Source: Sphingomonas sp. 67-36 (lineage in GTDB: Bacteria > Pseudomonadota > Alphaproteobacteria > Sphingomonadales > Sphingomonadaceae). From it: DNA of 64,000 nucleotides. The stretch spans positions 104,423 to 168,422 of the forward strand of contig MKSU01000009.1 of NCBI GenBank assembly GCA_001897375.1. Direction: 5' to 3'. Shown here piece after piece: positions 21,386-32,426 of this stretch. Position 1 is the stretch's first letter. Each line of letters starts with the position of its first letter. The position numbers and the translations under genes were made by a program. The notes under the pieces are model-generated. The model saw only the letters and a program-made list of their open reading frames with translations, was not told the origin of the DNA and ran no database searches.

Positions 21386-22906
21386 ATGCAGCAGGTGACG
21401 TCGCCGTCGCTCCGCAAGGTCGGAATGGGCACGAAGCTCGCCTACGGGTTCGGCTCGATCGCCTACGGGATCAAGGATAACGGGTTTCAAACGCTCCTGC
21501 TGCTCTACTACAATCAGGTGGTCGGCCTGCGCGCCGACCTGGTCGGGCTTGCCATCCTGATCGCTCTGGTGATCGACGCGTTCGTCGATCCGATCGTCGG
21601 CCATTATTCGGACCATCTGCGGTCGGGATGGGGACGGCGCCATCCGTTCATGTATGCGGCCGCTGTCCCTGTCGGCCTGCTCTACCTGCTTCTCTGGAAC
21701 CCGCCGACCGGCAACCAGATGGTGACCCTGGCCTACCTCGTCGGCGTTGCGATCGCGGTGCGCACGGCGATCAGTTGCTACGAAGTCCCGTCGAGCGCGC
21801 TGGCGCCCGAACTGACCGCGGATTACGGCGAGCGGACCTCGGTACTCGGTTACCGTTACCTGTTCGGCTGGGCCGGCGGGATGGTCATGACGTTGCTCAC
21901 CTTCATTGTCCTGCTCGCGCCGACGGCGGCCTATCCCAATGGCCAGCTCAACCCCGCCGGCTACCACACCTATGCGTGGATCGCGGCGATCGCGATGACG
22001 GGTGCGATCCTGATCTCCTCGCTGGGGACGCACGATCAGATCAAGTTCCTGCCCAGGGCGAATGTCGCCAGAACTACCCTGAGCGAGACATTCCGGGGCA
22101 TCGGCCGGACGCTCGGCAACAAGGCGTTCCTGATGCTGTTCATCTCGGGCGTCTTCGGCTTCACTGCCCAGGGCCTGACGTTCGCGCTGTCGGTCTATAT
22201 CAACACCTATTTCTGGGTCTTTCCCGCCCGAATCCTCGGGCTGTTCATCATCGCCGTGATGCTCGGCATGATGATCGCCTTCGGCATCGCCTCCTACGGC
22301 ACGAGACACTGGGGCAAGCGTCAGACGGCGGTCACGGTGATGATCCTCTACCCCCTGTTCGGCATACTTCCGTTCGGCCTGCGCTACGCCGGCATCCTGC
22401 CGGCGAACGGCGATCCTCTTCTCTTTCCGCTGTTGATGATAAACACGACGATCGCGACCGCCTTTGGGGTCGCGGGGGCGATCCTCAGCGCCTCCATGAT
22501 GTCCGATGTGGTCGAGGACGCGCAGCAGCGCACCGGTCAGCGGTCGGAAGGGCTCTACTTCGCCGGCATGTTCTTCATGCAGAAGTGCGTGTCGGGGCTC
22601 GGCCTGTATCTGACCGGCGTGATCCTCGGACTCGTCCACTTCCCGATCGGCGCGACGCCCGGGTCGGTAACGCCCGGGATCCTGCGCGATCTGGTTACGA
22701 CCTACGGCGCCAGTCTGATCGCGCTGGGCATGTTGGCCGCGTGGTTTGTCCACCTGTTCCCGCTCGGCGGCAGGGCAGAACACGAGCGCCGGATCGCCGA
22801 GCTGGCGCATGCCGAATCGCACGCCGCGCCGCTTCCCGGCGGCGAGGCGGAGTTCCCCGGAGAGGAAACAGGCATCCCGGACGGAAGGCTAAGCCCCGCC
22901 GAATGA
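21386..22906 (+). CDS. GPH-family cation symporter (MFS superfamily)
   Basis: A 506-aa inner-membrane transporter with about 12 membrane segments. It resembles the glycoside-pentoside-hexuronide:cation symporter family (MelB-like): SIAYGIKDNGFQ near the N-terminus, DAFVDPIVGHYSD in helix 2 and CYEVPSSALAPELTADYGER are typical. In sphingomonads such carriers sit beside TonB receptors and move the imported compound across the inner membrane. The substrate is unknown. ATG 21386 lies 22 bases after the receptor stop and has GGAGAG upstream. Confidence 0.88.
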   Translation: MQQVTSPSLRKVGMGTKLAYGFGSIAYGIKDNGFQTLLLLYYNQVVGLRADLVGLAILIALVIDAFVDPIVGHYSDHLRSGWGRRHPFMYAAAVPVGLLYLLLWNPPTGNQMVTLAYLVGVAIAVRTAISCYEVPSSALAPELTADYGERTSVLGYRYLFGWAGGMVMTLLTFIVLLAPTAAYPNGQLNPAGYHTYAWIAAIAMTGAILISSLGTHDQIKFLPRANVARTTLSETFRGIGRTLGNKAFLMLFISGVFGFTAQGLTFALSVYINTYFWVFPARILGLFIIAVMLGMMIAFGIASYGTRHWGKRQTAVTVMILYPLFGILPFGLRYAGILPANGDPLLFPLLMINTTIATAFGVAGAILSASMMSDVVEDAQQRTGQRSEGLYFAGMFFMQKCVSGLGLYLTGVILGLVHFPIGATPGSVTPGILRDLVTTYGASLIALGMLAAWFVHLFPLGGRAEHERRIAELAHAESHAAPLPGGEAEFPGEETGIPDGRLSPAE

Positions 22907-22936
22907 ACCGGCGCGGCCAGTGCCCAGGAGACCACA

Positions 22937-24781
<1,845 letters not shown>

Positions 24782-24925
24782 CCCGATTCTTGACCACTCC
24801 CACGCGTGGGAACCAGATCCAGGCTGTGCGCCCTGGCGCACCCCGAAGCGATCAGAGAGGCGCCATAGCCAGCCGGTGATAGAGGCCGCCCCGAATAGGG
24901 GCGCGACGCGGCCTAGTCGTTTTGC

Positions 24926-25027
24926 ATGGCACGAAAGGCCCCAATTGAGATTTATGCACGGGTATCCGCGGCAGTTGAGGGCCTAAATGGGGGCCTGATA
25001 CAAAACCGCCATATCTTATCTACTTGA
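24926..25027 (+). pseudogene. Possible remnant of a serine recombinase N-terminus
   Basis: A 33-codon frame from ATG 24926 reads MARKAPIEIYARVSA at its start. IYARVS is the N-terminal signature of serine recombinases, where the Ser is the nucleophile. After it the usual QxxSLxxQ pattern is absent and a stop follows. This could be a decayed integrase start or a chance match. It overlaps the G-rich repeat at 24979-24994. Confidence 0.2.
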
Positions 25028-25220
25028 TTATTTGTAATAAAATTCCTTCAATTGGACTCCACCTCCTCTCTCGATGATCCGCGCAGCGTTCGCGCGCGTC
25101 ATGCGGCGATGCGACTCGCACTCTTTCGGATTACTGCATCGGTAATTTTTACTATCGCCAGAGGTGATATCTCGCATCATTTCCAGATCATATCATGTAA
25201 TATCAATTACATAAGCCGCA

Positions 25221-25248
25221 TTGCCAAAAGAGTATTTATTGCTATCGT
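25221..25248 (+). promoter_or_regulatory. Possible promoter of the second TonB receptor
   Basis: TTGCCA and TATCGT are spaced by 16 bases within an AT-rich tract, 38 bases before the receptor ATG at 25286. The ribosome site GGGGAGG follows at about 25270. The -10 match is imperfect. Confidence 0.3.
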
Positions 25249-25285
25249 TTAGGAGCAAAAAAATTCACGGGGAGGACCGTTCGCG

Positions 25286-27520
25286 ATGAAACGGACGTTT
25301 GGAATCACCATCTCGCTGGCGGCGCTGGCCGTCGCTCAATCCGCCGCCGCGCAGGAGGCGGATCAGACGGCCGCCAATTCGGGCGCGGCGCAGGTGCAGG
25401 ATGTGATCGTCACCGCGCAGAAGCGCAGCGAGCGGTTGCAGGACGTGCCGATCGCCGTGACGGCGATCACGGCGGAGACGATCCAGAACCGCCGCACGCT
25501 CGATCTCGTCGACCTGTCCAATCAGGCGCCGGGGCTTCAGATCAAATCGGACGACAACGGCGCCAACCCGCGCATCTTCATCCGCGGCGTCGGCGTCAAC
25601 GATTTCAACCCGGCGACGAACAGCGCGGTCGGCATCTATGCCGACGGCGTGTACGTCGCTTCGCCGCTGGCGCAGCGGCTGGCCTTCTTCGACCTGCAAC
25701 AGGTGGAAGTGCTGCGCGGGCCGCAGGGCACGCTCTACGGCCGCAACACGACCGGCGGCGCGATCAACGTCACCAGCAAGCTGCCCGGCAATGAGCCGGA
25801 GGCCGATCTCTCCGCCGAATATGGCCGGTTCAACTCGGTCAACGTGCAGGGCGGCGCGAGCATTCCGCTGATCGCCGACAAGCTCTCGGTGCGCATTGCG
25901 GGCCTCTACCAGCGTGACGACGGCTATACGCTCAACCGCCTGACCGGCCATTACGGCAACAATACGAACCGCTGGGCGCTGCGCGGCACGGTGCATTTCA
26001 CGCCGAGCGCCAACGTCACCGATAATCTGGTGGTGAGCACCGGGCGTTCGACCGGCGGGTCGATCTGGGCGTATAACCGCCCGCTGCTAACCGAGCCGTA
26101 TCAAAGCGATTCATTCTGCGCGCCCGCGCTCTACGGCACGGATCAGTGCATGACCTTTATGGGATACACGAATCCCAGTAAGAATCTCTATCAGGGCGAC
26201 TATAGTTTCGAGGGGAAGGACAGGGTCAACCTGCTCACCGTCTCGAACACGTTGACGATCGACCTCGACGCGGCGTCGATCGTGTCGGTGACGGGCTATC
26301 AGCACGCCAGCCGCAACGATCAGGAGGAAACGGACGCCAGCCCGATCCCGACGATCACCGCGAGCTATATCGCGCGGCAGAACACCTTCAGCCAGGAATT
26401 GCGGCTGCAATCGAACGGCCACACGCCGCTGCGCTACGTGATCGGCGCTTATTATGCGCACGATTATCTCAACAACAATTCGGCCTATAACGTGCTGCCG
26501 CTTCTGGCGTCGGACGATCCGGCCGCCGATGCGGCGCAAGGCATCGGCATATTCGGCTGGCCGCTGACGCAGAAGGTGGACAGCTACGCCGCATTCGGCC
26601 AGCTCGATTATGACGTGACGGACAAGCTGACGCTCACCGGCGGCCTGCGCTATTCGGCCGACCACAAGGATTTCCACTATGTCAGCGAGGCGGCGAACGG
26701 GCTGGTGCCGATCTTTACCTATGACGGATCGAAGACGTTCAATTCGTTCACCGGCAAGGTCGGGGTGCAATATCGGCTGACGCCGAGCGCCAATATCTAC
26801 GCCAGCTATAATCGCGGCGCCAAGAGCGGCGGCTTCTTCAGCGGGCAGACGGGCAATATCGCCGATATCGGGCCGTATAAGGACGAGACGGTCAACGCTT
26901 ATGAAGTGGGCGCCAAGACCGATTGGCTCAACCACACGCTGCGCGCCAACATCTCGGCCTTTTATTACGATTACAAGAACTTGCAGGTATATACGACCGT
27001 CGAGGACGGCCTGATTACCCGCCAGCTCTTCACCAACGCGTCGGCCGCGCGCATCTATGGCGGGGAGCTTGAGCTTCAGATGACGCCGACGCGCGGGCTG
27101 ACGGTGTCGCTCAACGGCGCCTATCTCAACGCCACCTATCGCGATTTCAAATCGGCCGGGAACGACTATTCGGGCAACACCCTGCCGTCCGCGCCGAAGG
27201 TCAGCGTGCAAGGGGCGGTCGACTGGCAGCATGAGACGCCGCTGGGCACGCTCGTCGCCAACACCAGCCTGTCGTTCCGCAGCAAGGTGTTCTTCGATAC
27301 GTCGAACGACGCCAGGCTGACCGATCAGGCGCGCGCCTTCGTCGATGCGCGGCTTGGCATCCGTGTCGCGCGGGATCGGCTGGAGATCGGCGTTTGGGGC
27401 AAGAACGTCTTCAACGAGACCAATATCTCGGACATGACGCCGATCCCGACGCTCGGCTTCGACGTGTTCAGCGTCGGCCCGCCGCGCACCTATGGCCTGT
27501 ATCTGAAGGCGCGTTATTGA
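25286..27520 (+). CDS. TonB-dependent receptor
   Basis: A 744-aa outer-membrane receptor. The signal peptide MKRTFGITISLAALAVAQSAAA ends at AAA-Q, and the TonB box-like QDVIVTAQKR precedes the plug (about residues 45-160, with LRGPQGTLYGRNTTGGAINV). The barrel ends with an aromatic-rich last strand (YGLYLKARY). Ligand unknown. It heads a five-gene set (receptor, MFS, TetR, VAO-type oxidase, PLP aldolase-like enzyme) with tight spacing, so it should import the compound those enzymes process. Confidence 0.93.
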   Translation: MKRTFGITISLAALAVAQSAAAQEADQTAANSGAAQVQDVIVTAQKRSERLQDVPIAVTAITAETIQNRRTLDLVDLSNQAPGLQIKSDDNGANPRIFIRGVGVNDFNPATNSAVGIYADGVYVASPLAQRLAFFDLQQVEVLRGPQGTLYGRNTTGGAINVTSKLPGNEPEADLSAEYGRFNSVNVQGGASIPLIADKLSVRIAGLYQRDDGYTLNRLTGHYGNNTNRWALRGTVHFTPSANVTDNLVVSTGRSTGGSIWAYNRPLLTEPYQSDSFCAPALYGTDQCMTFMGYTNPSKNLYQGDYSFEGKDRVNLLTVSNTLTIDLDAASIVSVTGYQHASRNDQEETDASPIPTITASYIARQNTFSQELRLQSNGHTPLRYVIGAYYAHDYLNNNSAYNVLPLLASDDPAADAAQGIGIFGWPLTQKVDSYAAFGQLDYDVTDKLTLTGGLRYSADHKDFHYVSEAANGLVPIFTYDGSKTFNSFTGKVGVQYRLTPSANIYASYNRGAKSGGFFSGQTGNIADIGPYKDETVNAYEVGAKTDWLNHTLRANISAFYYDYKNLQVYTTVEDGLITRQLFTNASAARIYGGELELQMTPTRGLTVSLNGAYLNATYRDFKSAGNDYSGNTLPSAPKVSVQGAVDWQHETPLGTLVANTSLSFRSKVFFDTSNDARLTDQARAFVDARLGIRVARDRLEIGVWGKNVFNETNISDMTPIPTLGFDVFSVGPPRTYGLYLKARY

Positions 27521-27521
27521 C

Positions 27522-28697
27522 ATGAGCGGCGGGGCGCGCGCGTGGCTCGGTCCACGGCCCTCCGCGATCGAGATGGCGGCGACATTGTTCGCCGGCGTCA
27601 CCGGCATCATGTTCGCGGGCGTCGGGCCGCTGCTGCTCGGCGCGCTCGAACATGCCGGGCGGCTGAGCGCGGCGCAGATCGGGCAGGCCGGGATGATCGA
27701 GCTGCTCACCATGGGCCTCGCCGCCGGGCTGACCGGGGCGCTGGCCGGCACGCGCCGGCTCCGCCCGCTGACGATTGCGTGCGGGCTGTTGATGGCGCTG
27801 CTCAACGCCGCGACCATGTGGTGCGACGGCTGGGCGCTGGTCGTGGTGCGGGGACTGAACGGCGTGCCGAGCGGCGCGCTGATCTGGCTGATGACCGCGA
27901 TGATCGTCCGCGCGCCGCGTCCGGAACGTTGGTCGGCGATCTATCTGACCGTGCAGACGCTGGCACAGTTCGTCGTCGTCGCCACGCTCGGGCCGTGGAT
28001 CGTGCGTCCCTATGGCGCCGACGGTGGCTTCGCGGTGCTGGCGGCGATGAGCCTCGCCGCGGCGCTCGCGGGCTTCGCAGTGCCGCGCGCGTTCGAGCCG
28101 CTGCCGGTCGCCGTCGACGAGCCGAGCGGCCTGCCGTCGCCGCGCGGACTGACGGCGCTGGCGGGGGCGTTATGCTTCAACGCCGCGATCCTGGCGGTGT
28201 GGATCTATGTCGAGCCGTTGTCCCGCCAGGCCGGGCATCCCGCCGGCACCGCCGATCTCGCGTTGTCGCTGTCGCTGGCGGCGCAGGTGGCGGGCGGCAC
28301 GCTTGCGACATTGCTCGCCGGGCGGATGCGCTGGCTGCCGGCGTTGCTCGCCTCGCAGGCGGCGATGGCGGCGCTGATGCTGCTGTTCGCGCGGCTGCCG
28401 GGGCAGGGGGTGTTCCTCGCCGGCTCGGCAATGTTCGGCGGGCTGTGGATGTTCTCCGCTCCGCTGCTCACTCCCTTCGCGATCGAGGCAGACCCGACGC
28501 GCCGCGCTGCCGTGCTCGGCTCGGGCGCGGCATTGCTCGGGTGCAGCGCCGGGCCGCTGCTCGCCTCGCTGGTGGTGAGCGACGGCGACGTGCGCGGCTG
28601 TGCGATGCTCGGCGCGGGTGCGATGGCGGTGGCGATCGCGATCGTGCTTGCGGTCCATTTGACTCGTCGCGCCGTAATCCTCACGCGCGCCGCATGA
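27522..28697 (+). CDS. MFS transporter
   Basis: A 391-aa inner-membrane protein with about 12 hydrophobic segments and a short central loop near residue 195. No substrate signature is evident. It begins one base after the receptor stop and its own stop overlaps the TetR start (ATGA), so the three genes are co-translated. It is likely the inner-membrane step for the compound brought in by the receptor; export is the alternative. Confidence 0.8.
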   Translation: MSGGARAWLGPRPSAIEMAATLFAGVTGIMFAGVGPLLLGALEHAGRLSAAQIGQAGMIELLTMGLAAGLTGALAGTRRLRPLTIACGLLMALLNAATMWCDGWALVVVRGLNGVPSGALIWLMTAMIVRAPRPERWSAIYLTVQTLAQFVVVATLGPWIVRPYGADGGFAVLAAMSLAAALAGFAVPRAFEPLPVAVDEPSGLPSPRGLTALAGALCFNAAILAVWIYVEPLSRQAGHPAGTADLALSLSLAAQVAGGTLATLLAGRMRWLPALLASQAAMAALMLLFARLPGQGVFLAGSAMFGGLWMFSAPLLTPFAIEADPTRRAAVLGSGAALLGCSAGPLLASLVVSDGDVRGCAMLGAGAMAVAIAIVLAVHLTRRAVILTRAA

Positions 28698-29365
28698 CTG
28701 ATACCGCAACCCCCGTTCGCGCCCGCCGCCCGCGCGCCAGGAAGCCGGCGCTGGCCACCAAGCTGCGCCCCCGGCAGGCGCGCGCGCAGGACACATTCGA
28801 GCTGATCCTCGAAACCGCCGGCCAGTTGCTCGAGCGCATCGGGTTCGAGCAGCTCACCACCAACCTGATCTGTGAGGCGGCGGGTCTCTCGCCGCCCGCA
28901 CTCTATCGATATTTCCCGAACAAATATGCGGTGCTGAAGGAACTCGGCGACCGGCTGATGCGCGCGCAGGACGACGAGGTGATCGCCTGGGCCGATGCCG
29001 GCGGTCTCGCCGGCGCGACGTTCGAGGAGCGGCTCGCCAAGTCGCTGGCGATCCACGAACGGATGGTGGATATCCAGCGCGATTTTCCGGGTGGCCTGGC
29101 GATCGGCCGCGCGTTGCGCGCAGTGCCGGTGTTGCAGGACATCCGCTTCCGTTCGCGCGACGTGGTGGCGGCGCATTTCTTCAAGCACATGCGCGCGCTC
29201 TATCCCGCCACCGATCCGCGACGGCTCGAGGTGGTGACGCGGATGACGATCGAGCTGAGCTATGCCGCGATCGAGATGGTGGTCGAGGAGCCGGATCGCG
29301 ACGCCGATATCATCAACAGGGAAGTGTGCCTGCTGTTCGCGCATTATTTCGCGACCTTCAGCTAG
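28694..29365 (+). CDS. TetR family regulator
   Basis: A 223-aa regulator. A basic N-terminal 25 residues (RARRPRARKPALATKLRPR) precede the TetR helix-turn-helix at about 33-80 (LTTNLICEAAGLSPPALYRY). The C-terminal helical domain would bind a small inducer. It lies inside the operon between transporter and oxidase, suggesting feedback control of the set. ATG 28694 overlaps the MFS stop by four bases. Confidence 0.88.
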   Translation: MTDTATPVRARRPRARKPALATKLRPRQARAQDTFELILETAGQLLERIGFEQLTTNLICEAAGLSPPALYRYFPNKYAVLKELGDRLMRAQDDEVIAWADAGGLAGATFEERLAKSLAIHERMVDIQRDFPGGLAIGRALRAVPVLQDIRFRSRDVVAAHFFKHMRALYPATDPRRLEVVTRMTIELSYAAIEMVVEEPDRDADIINREVCLLFAHYFATFS

Positions 29366-29389
29366 GCCGGGCAACGGAGAACTGGGCGA

Positions 29390-30652
29390 ATGGAGTGGCA
29401 TAACTGGTCGGGGAGCGTGAACGCGCAGCCGCAGACGATCGTGAAGCCGCGCGACGAGGCGGAATTGCGCGCCGCCATCCTCGCCGCGTCGAAGGTGCGG
29501 GTGCGCGGCGCGGGCCATTCCTTCATGCCGCTGTGCGAGACGGGCGGCACGCTGATCGACATGAGCGACTATGCCGCGCCGGTCGAGATCGCGCCCGACC
29601 GCGCCAGCGCCTGGGTGCCCGCCGGCTGGAGTCTCGCGCGGCTGACCGAGGCGTTGTGGAACGAGGGGCTATCGCTCATCAACCAGGGTGACGTGAACCC
29701 GCAATCGCTGGCCGGCGCCACCGCTACCGGCACCCACGGCACCGGCAAGGATCTCGGCAGTCTCTCGACGCAGGTGACTGGGTTCGAGCTGATGCTGGCG
29801 GACGGCTCGCTGGTGATCTGCGACGCGCAGACCAACCCCGATCTGTTTCAGGCGCAACGCATCTCGCTTGGGCTGTTCGGCGTGGCGACGCACATCCGCA
29901 TCAACGTGCTGCCGGCCTATTATCTGGAGGAACGGGTCGAGGCGCGCCCGCTCGGCGAGATGGCGGAACGCTGGCAGGAACTGGCCGCCGCCACGCGCCA
30001 CTTCGAATTCTTCGTCTTCCCCTATGCCGACACCGTGATCTTCAAGAGCCTCCAGCCGGTGGCGGGCGAGGGGGTGATGCCGCGTTCGACCGATATCGAC
30101 GAGCGCCCGTTCCGCATCGCCTGCGAGTTGAGCCGCAAGGCGAATTTCCTCATCCCTTCGCTGCAACGGCTGATGATGCGGCTGAGCAGCAAGCCGTCGC
30201 GCCGCGTCGGCCCCGCGTGGCAGATCTTCCCCGGCGACCGCACGATCCGCTTCGAGGAAATGGAATATGAGTTGCCCCGCGCGGACGGGATGCCGACCCT
30301 GCTGGAGGCGGTCGCCTATATCCGCCGCAAGAAGCTGCCGGTCGCCTTTCCGTTCGAGTTCCGGCTGGTGGCGGAGGACGATATCTGGATGTCCCCGTTC
30401 AATCGCGGCCCCGGCTCGTCGATCTCCTTCCACCAATATGCGCGGATGCCATGGCGCGACCTGTTCGCCGAGATCGAGCCGGTGCTGCGCGGCGCGAACG
30501 GGCGGCCGCACTGGGCCAAGCGCCACACCTTGCGCGCGGAGGACGTCCATGCGCTCTATCCGCGGACGGGCGATTTCCTGAAGGTGCGAGCGGAGGTCGA
30601 TCCGGCGGGCAAGTTCGTCAACGCCGATCTGGCGCGGCTGTTCGGCATCTGA
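29390..30652 (+). CDS. FAD-linked oxidase, D-arabinono-1,4-lactone oxidase-like
   Basis: A 420-aa VAO-family flavoprotein. The FAD domain is at about residues 12-180; GAGHSF at about 41-46 contains the His that carries covalent FAD in aldonolactone oxidases. ATATGTHGTG is the second flavin loop. The C-terminal ALO domain shows HWAKRHT and RAEVDPAGKFVN. Members oxidise aldonolactones or alditols using oxygen; the true substrate here is not known. No signal peptide, so it acts in the cytoplasm. The ATG follows the TetR stop by 24 bases. Confidence 0.85.
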   Translation: MEWHNWSGSVNAQPQTIVKPRDEAELRAAILAASKVRVRGAGHSFMPLCETGGTLIDMSDYAAPVEIAPDRASAWVPAGWSLARLTEALWNEGLSLINQGDVNPQSLAGATATGTHGTGKDLGSLSTQVTGFELMLADGSLVICDAQTNPDLFQAQRISLGLFGVATHIRINVLPAYYLEERVEARPLGEMAERWQELAAATRHFEFFVFPYADTVIFKSLQPVAGEGVMPRSTDIDERPFRIACELSRKANFLIPSLQRLMMRLSSKPSRRVGPAWQIFPGDRTIRFEEMEYELPRADGMPTLLEAVAYIRRKKLPVAFPFEFRLVAEDDIWMSPFNRGPGSSISFHQYARMPWRDLFAEIEPVLRGANGRPHWAKRHTLRAEDVHALYPRTGDFLKVRAEVDPAGKFVNADLARLFGI

Positions 30653-30666
30653 AGGAGGCAAGGGCC

Positions 30667-31812
30667 ATGACCGACGAGGAACTCCACCGCCATCTGGTCG
30701 GCCGTCAGGGATCGCGGCGCGATCTCAACACGCCGGTGCTGGTGGTCGATCAGGACGCGCTCGACCGCAATATCGCGCGCATGGCCGATTTCGCCGCCGC
30801 CAACGGGCTGAACCTGCGCCCGCATGCCAAGACGCACAAGAGCGCCGCCATCGCCCGCCGCCAGATCGCCGCCGGTGCGCTGGGGCAATGCTGCGCCAAG
30901 CTGGGCGAGGCGGAGGCGCTGGCGGACAGCGGGATCGAAGGGATATTGATTACCTCGCCGATCCTCTCCGCGCCGGGGATTGAGCGACTGGTTGCGCTCA
31001 ACGAGCGGGCCGAGCGGTTGATGTGCGTCGCCGACAACCCGGTCGGCGCGCGCGCCATCGCGGCGGCGGTGACGGCGCGCGATGGTCGGCCGCTGACCTT
31101 GTTGATCGACGTTGATCCCGGCATCCACCGCACCGGCGTCGCCAGCCCGGAAGCGGCGGTGGAATTGTATCGCGCGATCGTCGCGGAGCCAGCGCTGCGT
31201 TACGGCGGCGTGCAATATTATTGCGGCTCGCAGCAGCATATCGAGAGCTTTGCGGAGCGAGAGGCGGCGATGCACGACCGCGCCGACTATCTCCGCACTG
31301 TCATCGCCGCGCTGGAGGCCGCCGGGGGCAAGCCGCCGATCGTCTCCGGCGGCGGCACCGGCACGCACCGCATCGACGCGACGCTTGGCCTGTTCACCGA
31401 GCTTCAGGTCGGCTCCTATGTCTTCATGGACGACCAGTATCGCGTCTGCGCGCTCACGCCAGAGGAAGGCGAGGTGCCGTTCGAGACCTCGCTGCTGATC
31501 GACACCCGCGTCATCAGCGCCAATTCGCCGGGGCTGGTGACGGTGGACGCCGGCATCAAGTCGATGGCGACCGATGCCAAGCCGCCGCTGATCGCCGCCG
31601 GCGCGGCGGAGGGAACGGTCTATTTCTTCATGGGCGACGAGCAGGGCGCGCTGGTTCATCCGGCCGGCGAGCTTCCGGCGCTGGACGCGATCGTCTCGCT
31701 CAACGCGCCGCATTGCGACCCGACCGTCAACCTCTACGACTGGTATCACATCGTCAGCGGCAACACCTTGGTCGACCTGTGGCCGGTCACCGCGCGCGGC
31801 CGCTCGCGCTAG
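30667..31812 (+). CDS. D-threonine aldolase/D-serine dehydratase-like PLP enzyme
   Basis: A 381-aa alanine-racemase-fold PLP enzyme of the DSD1 or D-threonine aldolase group. The PLP lysine is in LRPHAKTHKS near residue 57. Metal ligands typical of the group are in NAPHCDPTVNLYD near the C-terminus (the HCD motif). It probably cleaves or dehydrates a D-beta-hydroxy amino acid. AAGGAGG precedes ATG 30667. Paired with the aldonolactone-oxidase-like gene it suggests one pathway, but I know of no described pathway joining the two. Confidence 0.85.
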   Translation: MTDEELHRHLVGRQGSRRDLNTPVLVVDQDALDRNIARMADFAAANGLNLRPHAKTHKSAAIARRQIAAGALGQCCAKLGEAEALADSGIEGILITSPILSAPGIERLVALNERAERLMCVADNPVGARAIAAAVTARDGRPLTLLIDVDPGIHRTGVASPEAAVELYRAIVAEPALRYGGVQYYCGSQQHIESFAEREAAMHDRADYLRTVIAALEAAGGKPPIVSGGGTGTHRIDATLGLFTELQVGSYVFMDDQYRVCALTPEEGEVPFETSLLIDTRVISANSPGLVTVDAGIKSMATDAKPPLIAAGAAEGTVYFFMGDEQGALVHPAGELPALDAIVSLNAPHCDPTVNLYDWYHIVSGNTLVDLWPVTARGRSR

Positions 31813-31901
31813 TTAAACTCTGGGGATGGGGACGGAAGCGGCCCTGATTGAACCTAAACCGTGACGCAGGCGTTCCTGTCTCCGCCAAAAGGAGACATTC
31901 C

Positions 31902-32276
31902 ATGCGTATCAGATTAGCCGCTGTCCTAGCCGCCGCTGCCGTCGCCATGCCCGTCGCGCTGCCGGTGCCGGCGGTCGCGCAGCATCGCGATTATCGCTGG
32001 CAGGGCGATCGGCAGGGCTGGGATGCATCGCGCGCCTATCGGCCCGGCCGCTATCGCGAGCGTCGCCTGAGCCGCAACGACCGCATCTATCGCGGTCGCG
32101 ACGGACGCTATTACTGTCGCCGCAACGACGGCTCCACCGGGCTGGTGATCGGCGGGCTCGCCGGCGGCCTGCTCGGCAATGCGATCGGCGGCGACACGCT
32201 CAGCACGCTCATCGGCGGCGCGGGCGGCGCGCTGCTCGGCCGGTCGGTCGATCGCGGCAACGTGCGCTGCCGCTGA
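31902..32276 (+). CDS. Small exported glycine-zipper protein
   Basis: A 124-aa protein. A signal peptide (MRIRLAAVLAAAAVAMPVAL through AVAQ) precedes a basic, aromatic linker rich in Arg and Tyr, then a C-terminal 2TM glycine zipper (VIGGLAGGLLGNAIGG, then LIGGAGGALLG). Such domains insert in or associate with the outer membrane; the precise role is unknown. The ATG at 31902 follows AAGGAGA. It stands alone and is followed by a GC-rich hairpin at 32286-32317. Confidence 0.82.
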   Translation: MRIRLAAVLAAAAVAMPVALPVPAVAQHRDYRWQGDRQGWDASRAYRPGRYRERRLSRNDRIYRGRDGRYYCRRNDGSTGLVIGGLAGGLLGNAIGGDTLSTLIGGAGGALLGRSVDRGNVRCR

Positions 32277-32285
32277 CGGCCAACG

Positions 32286-32317
32286 GCAGGCCGGACGCGA
32301 ATCGCGTCCGGCCTGCG
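32286..32317. terminator. Strong hairpin after the glycine-zipper gene
   Basis: A perfect 14-bp stem (GCAGGCCGGACGCG with its complement) around an AAT loop lies between the glycine-zipper gene and tRNA-Lys. The nearest T run (32336-32340) is about 19 bases away, so it is not a textbook terminator. It could serve both converging transcripts. Confidence 0.5.
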
Positions 32318-32350
32318 CCGTTACTGACCCGTCCGTTTTTGAAAGAGCGC

Positions 32351-32426
32351 TGGTGGGTCCGCCGGGATTCGAACCCGGGACCTCTCGATTAAAAGTCGCT
32401 TGCTCTACCGACTGAGCTACGGACCC
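32351..32426 (-). tRNA. tRNA-Lys(UUU)
   Basis: On the minus strand the 76 bases form a full cloverleaf: acceptor GGGTCCG with CGGACCC, D-arm AGCTCAGTCGGTAGAGC, anticodon loop CTTTTAA with anticodon TTT, T-arm GGGTTCGAATCCC and an encoded CCA. Its first ten bases overlap the 3' end of folK, which lies directly upstream on the same strand. Confidence 0.97.

Larger units (their letters stand above)
24782..25285. other. AT-rich gap at the right edge of the island
   Basis: About 500 bases with no supportable full-length gene. Contents: a GC hairpin at 24887-24903, a 33-codon frame with a YARVS motif at 24926-25027, the G-rich repeat at 24979-24994, and a markedly AT-rich tract from 25000 to 25260. 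A 66-codon frame at 25052-25252 has no ribosome site and no recognisable domain. A weak promoter-like pair for the next receptor lies at 25221-25248. Confidence 0.5.

Noticed and set aside
25052-25252. 66-codon frame in the AT-rich island edge
   Set aside because: There is no ribosome binding site and no recognisable domain, and the frame lies in non-coding-looking AT-rich DNA.
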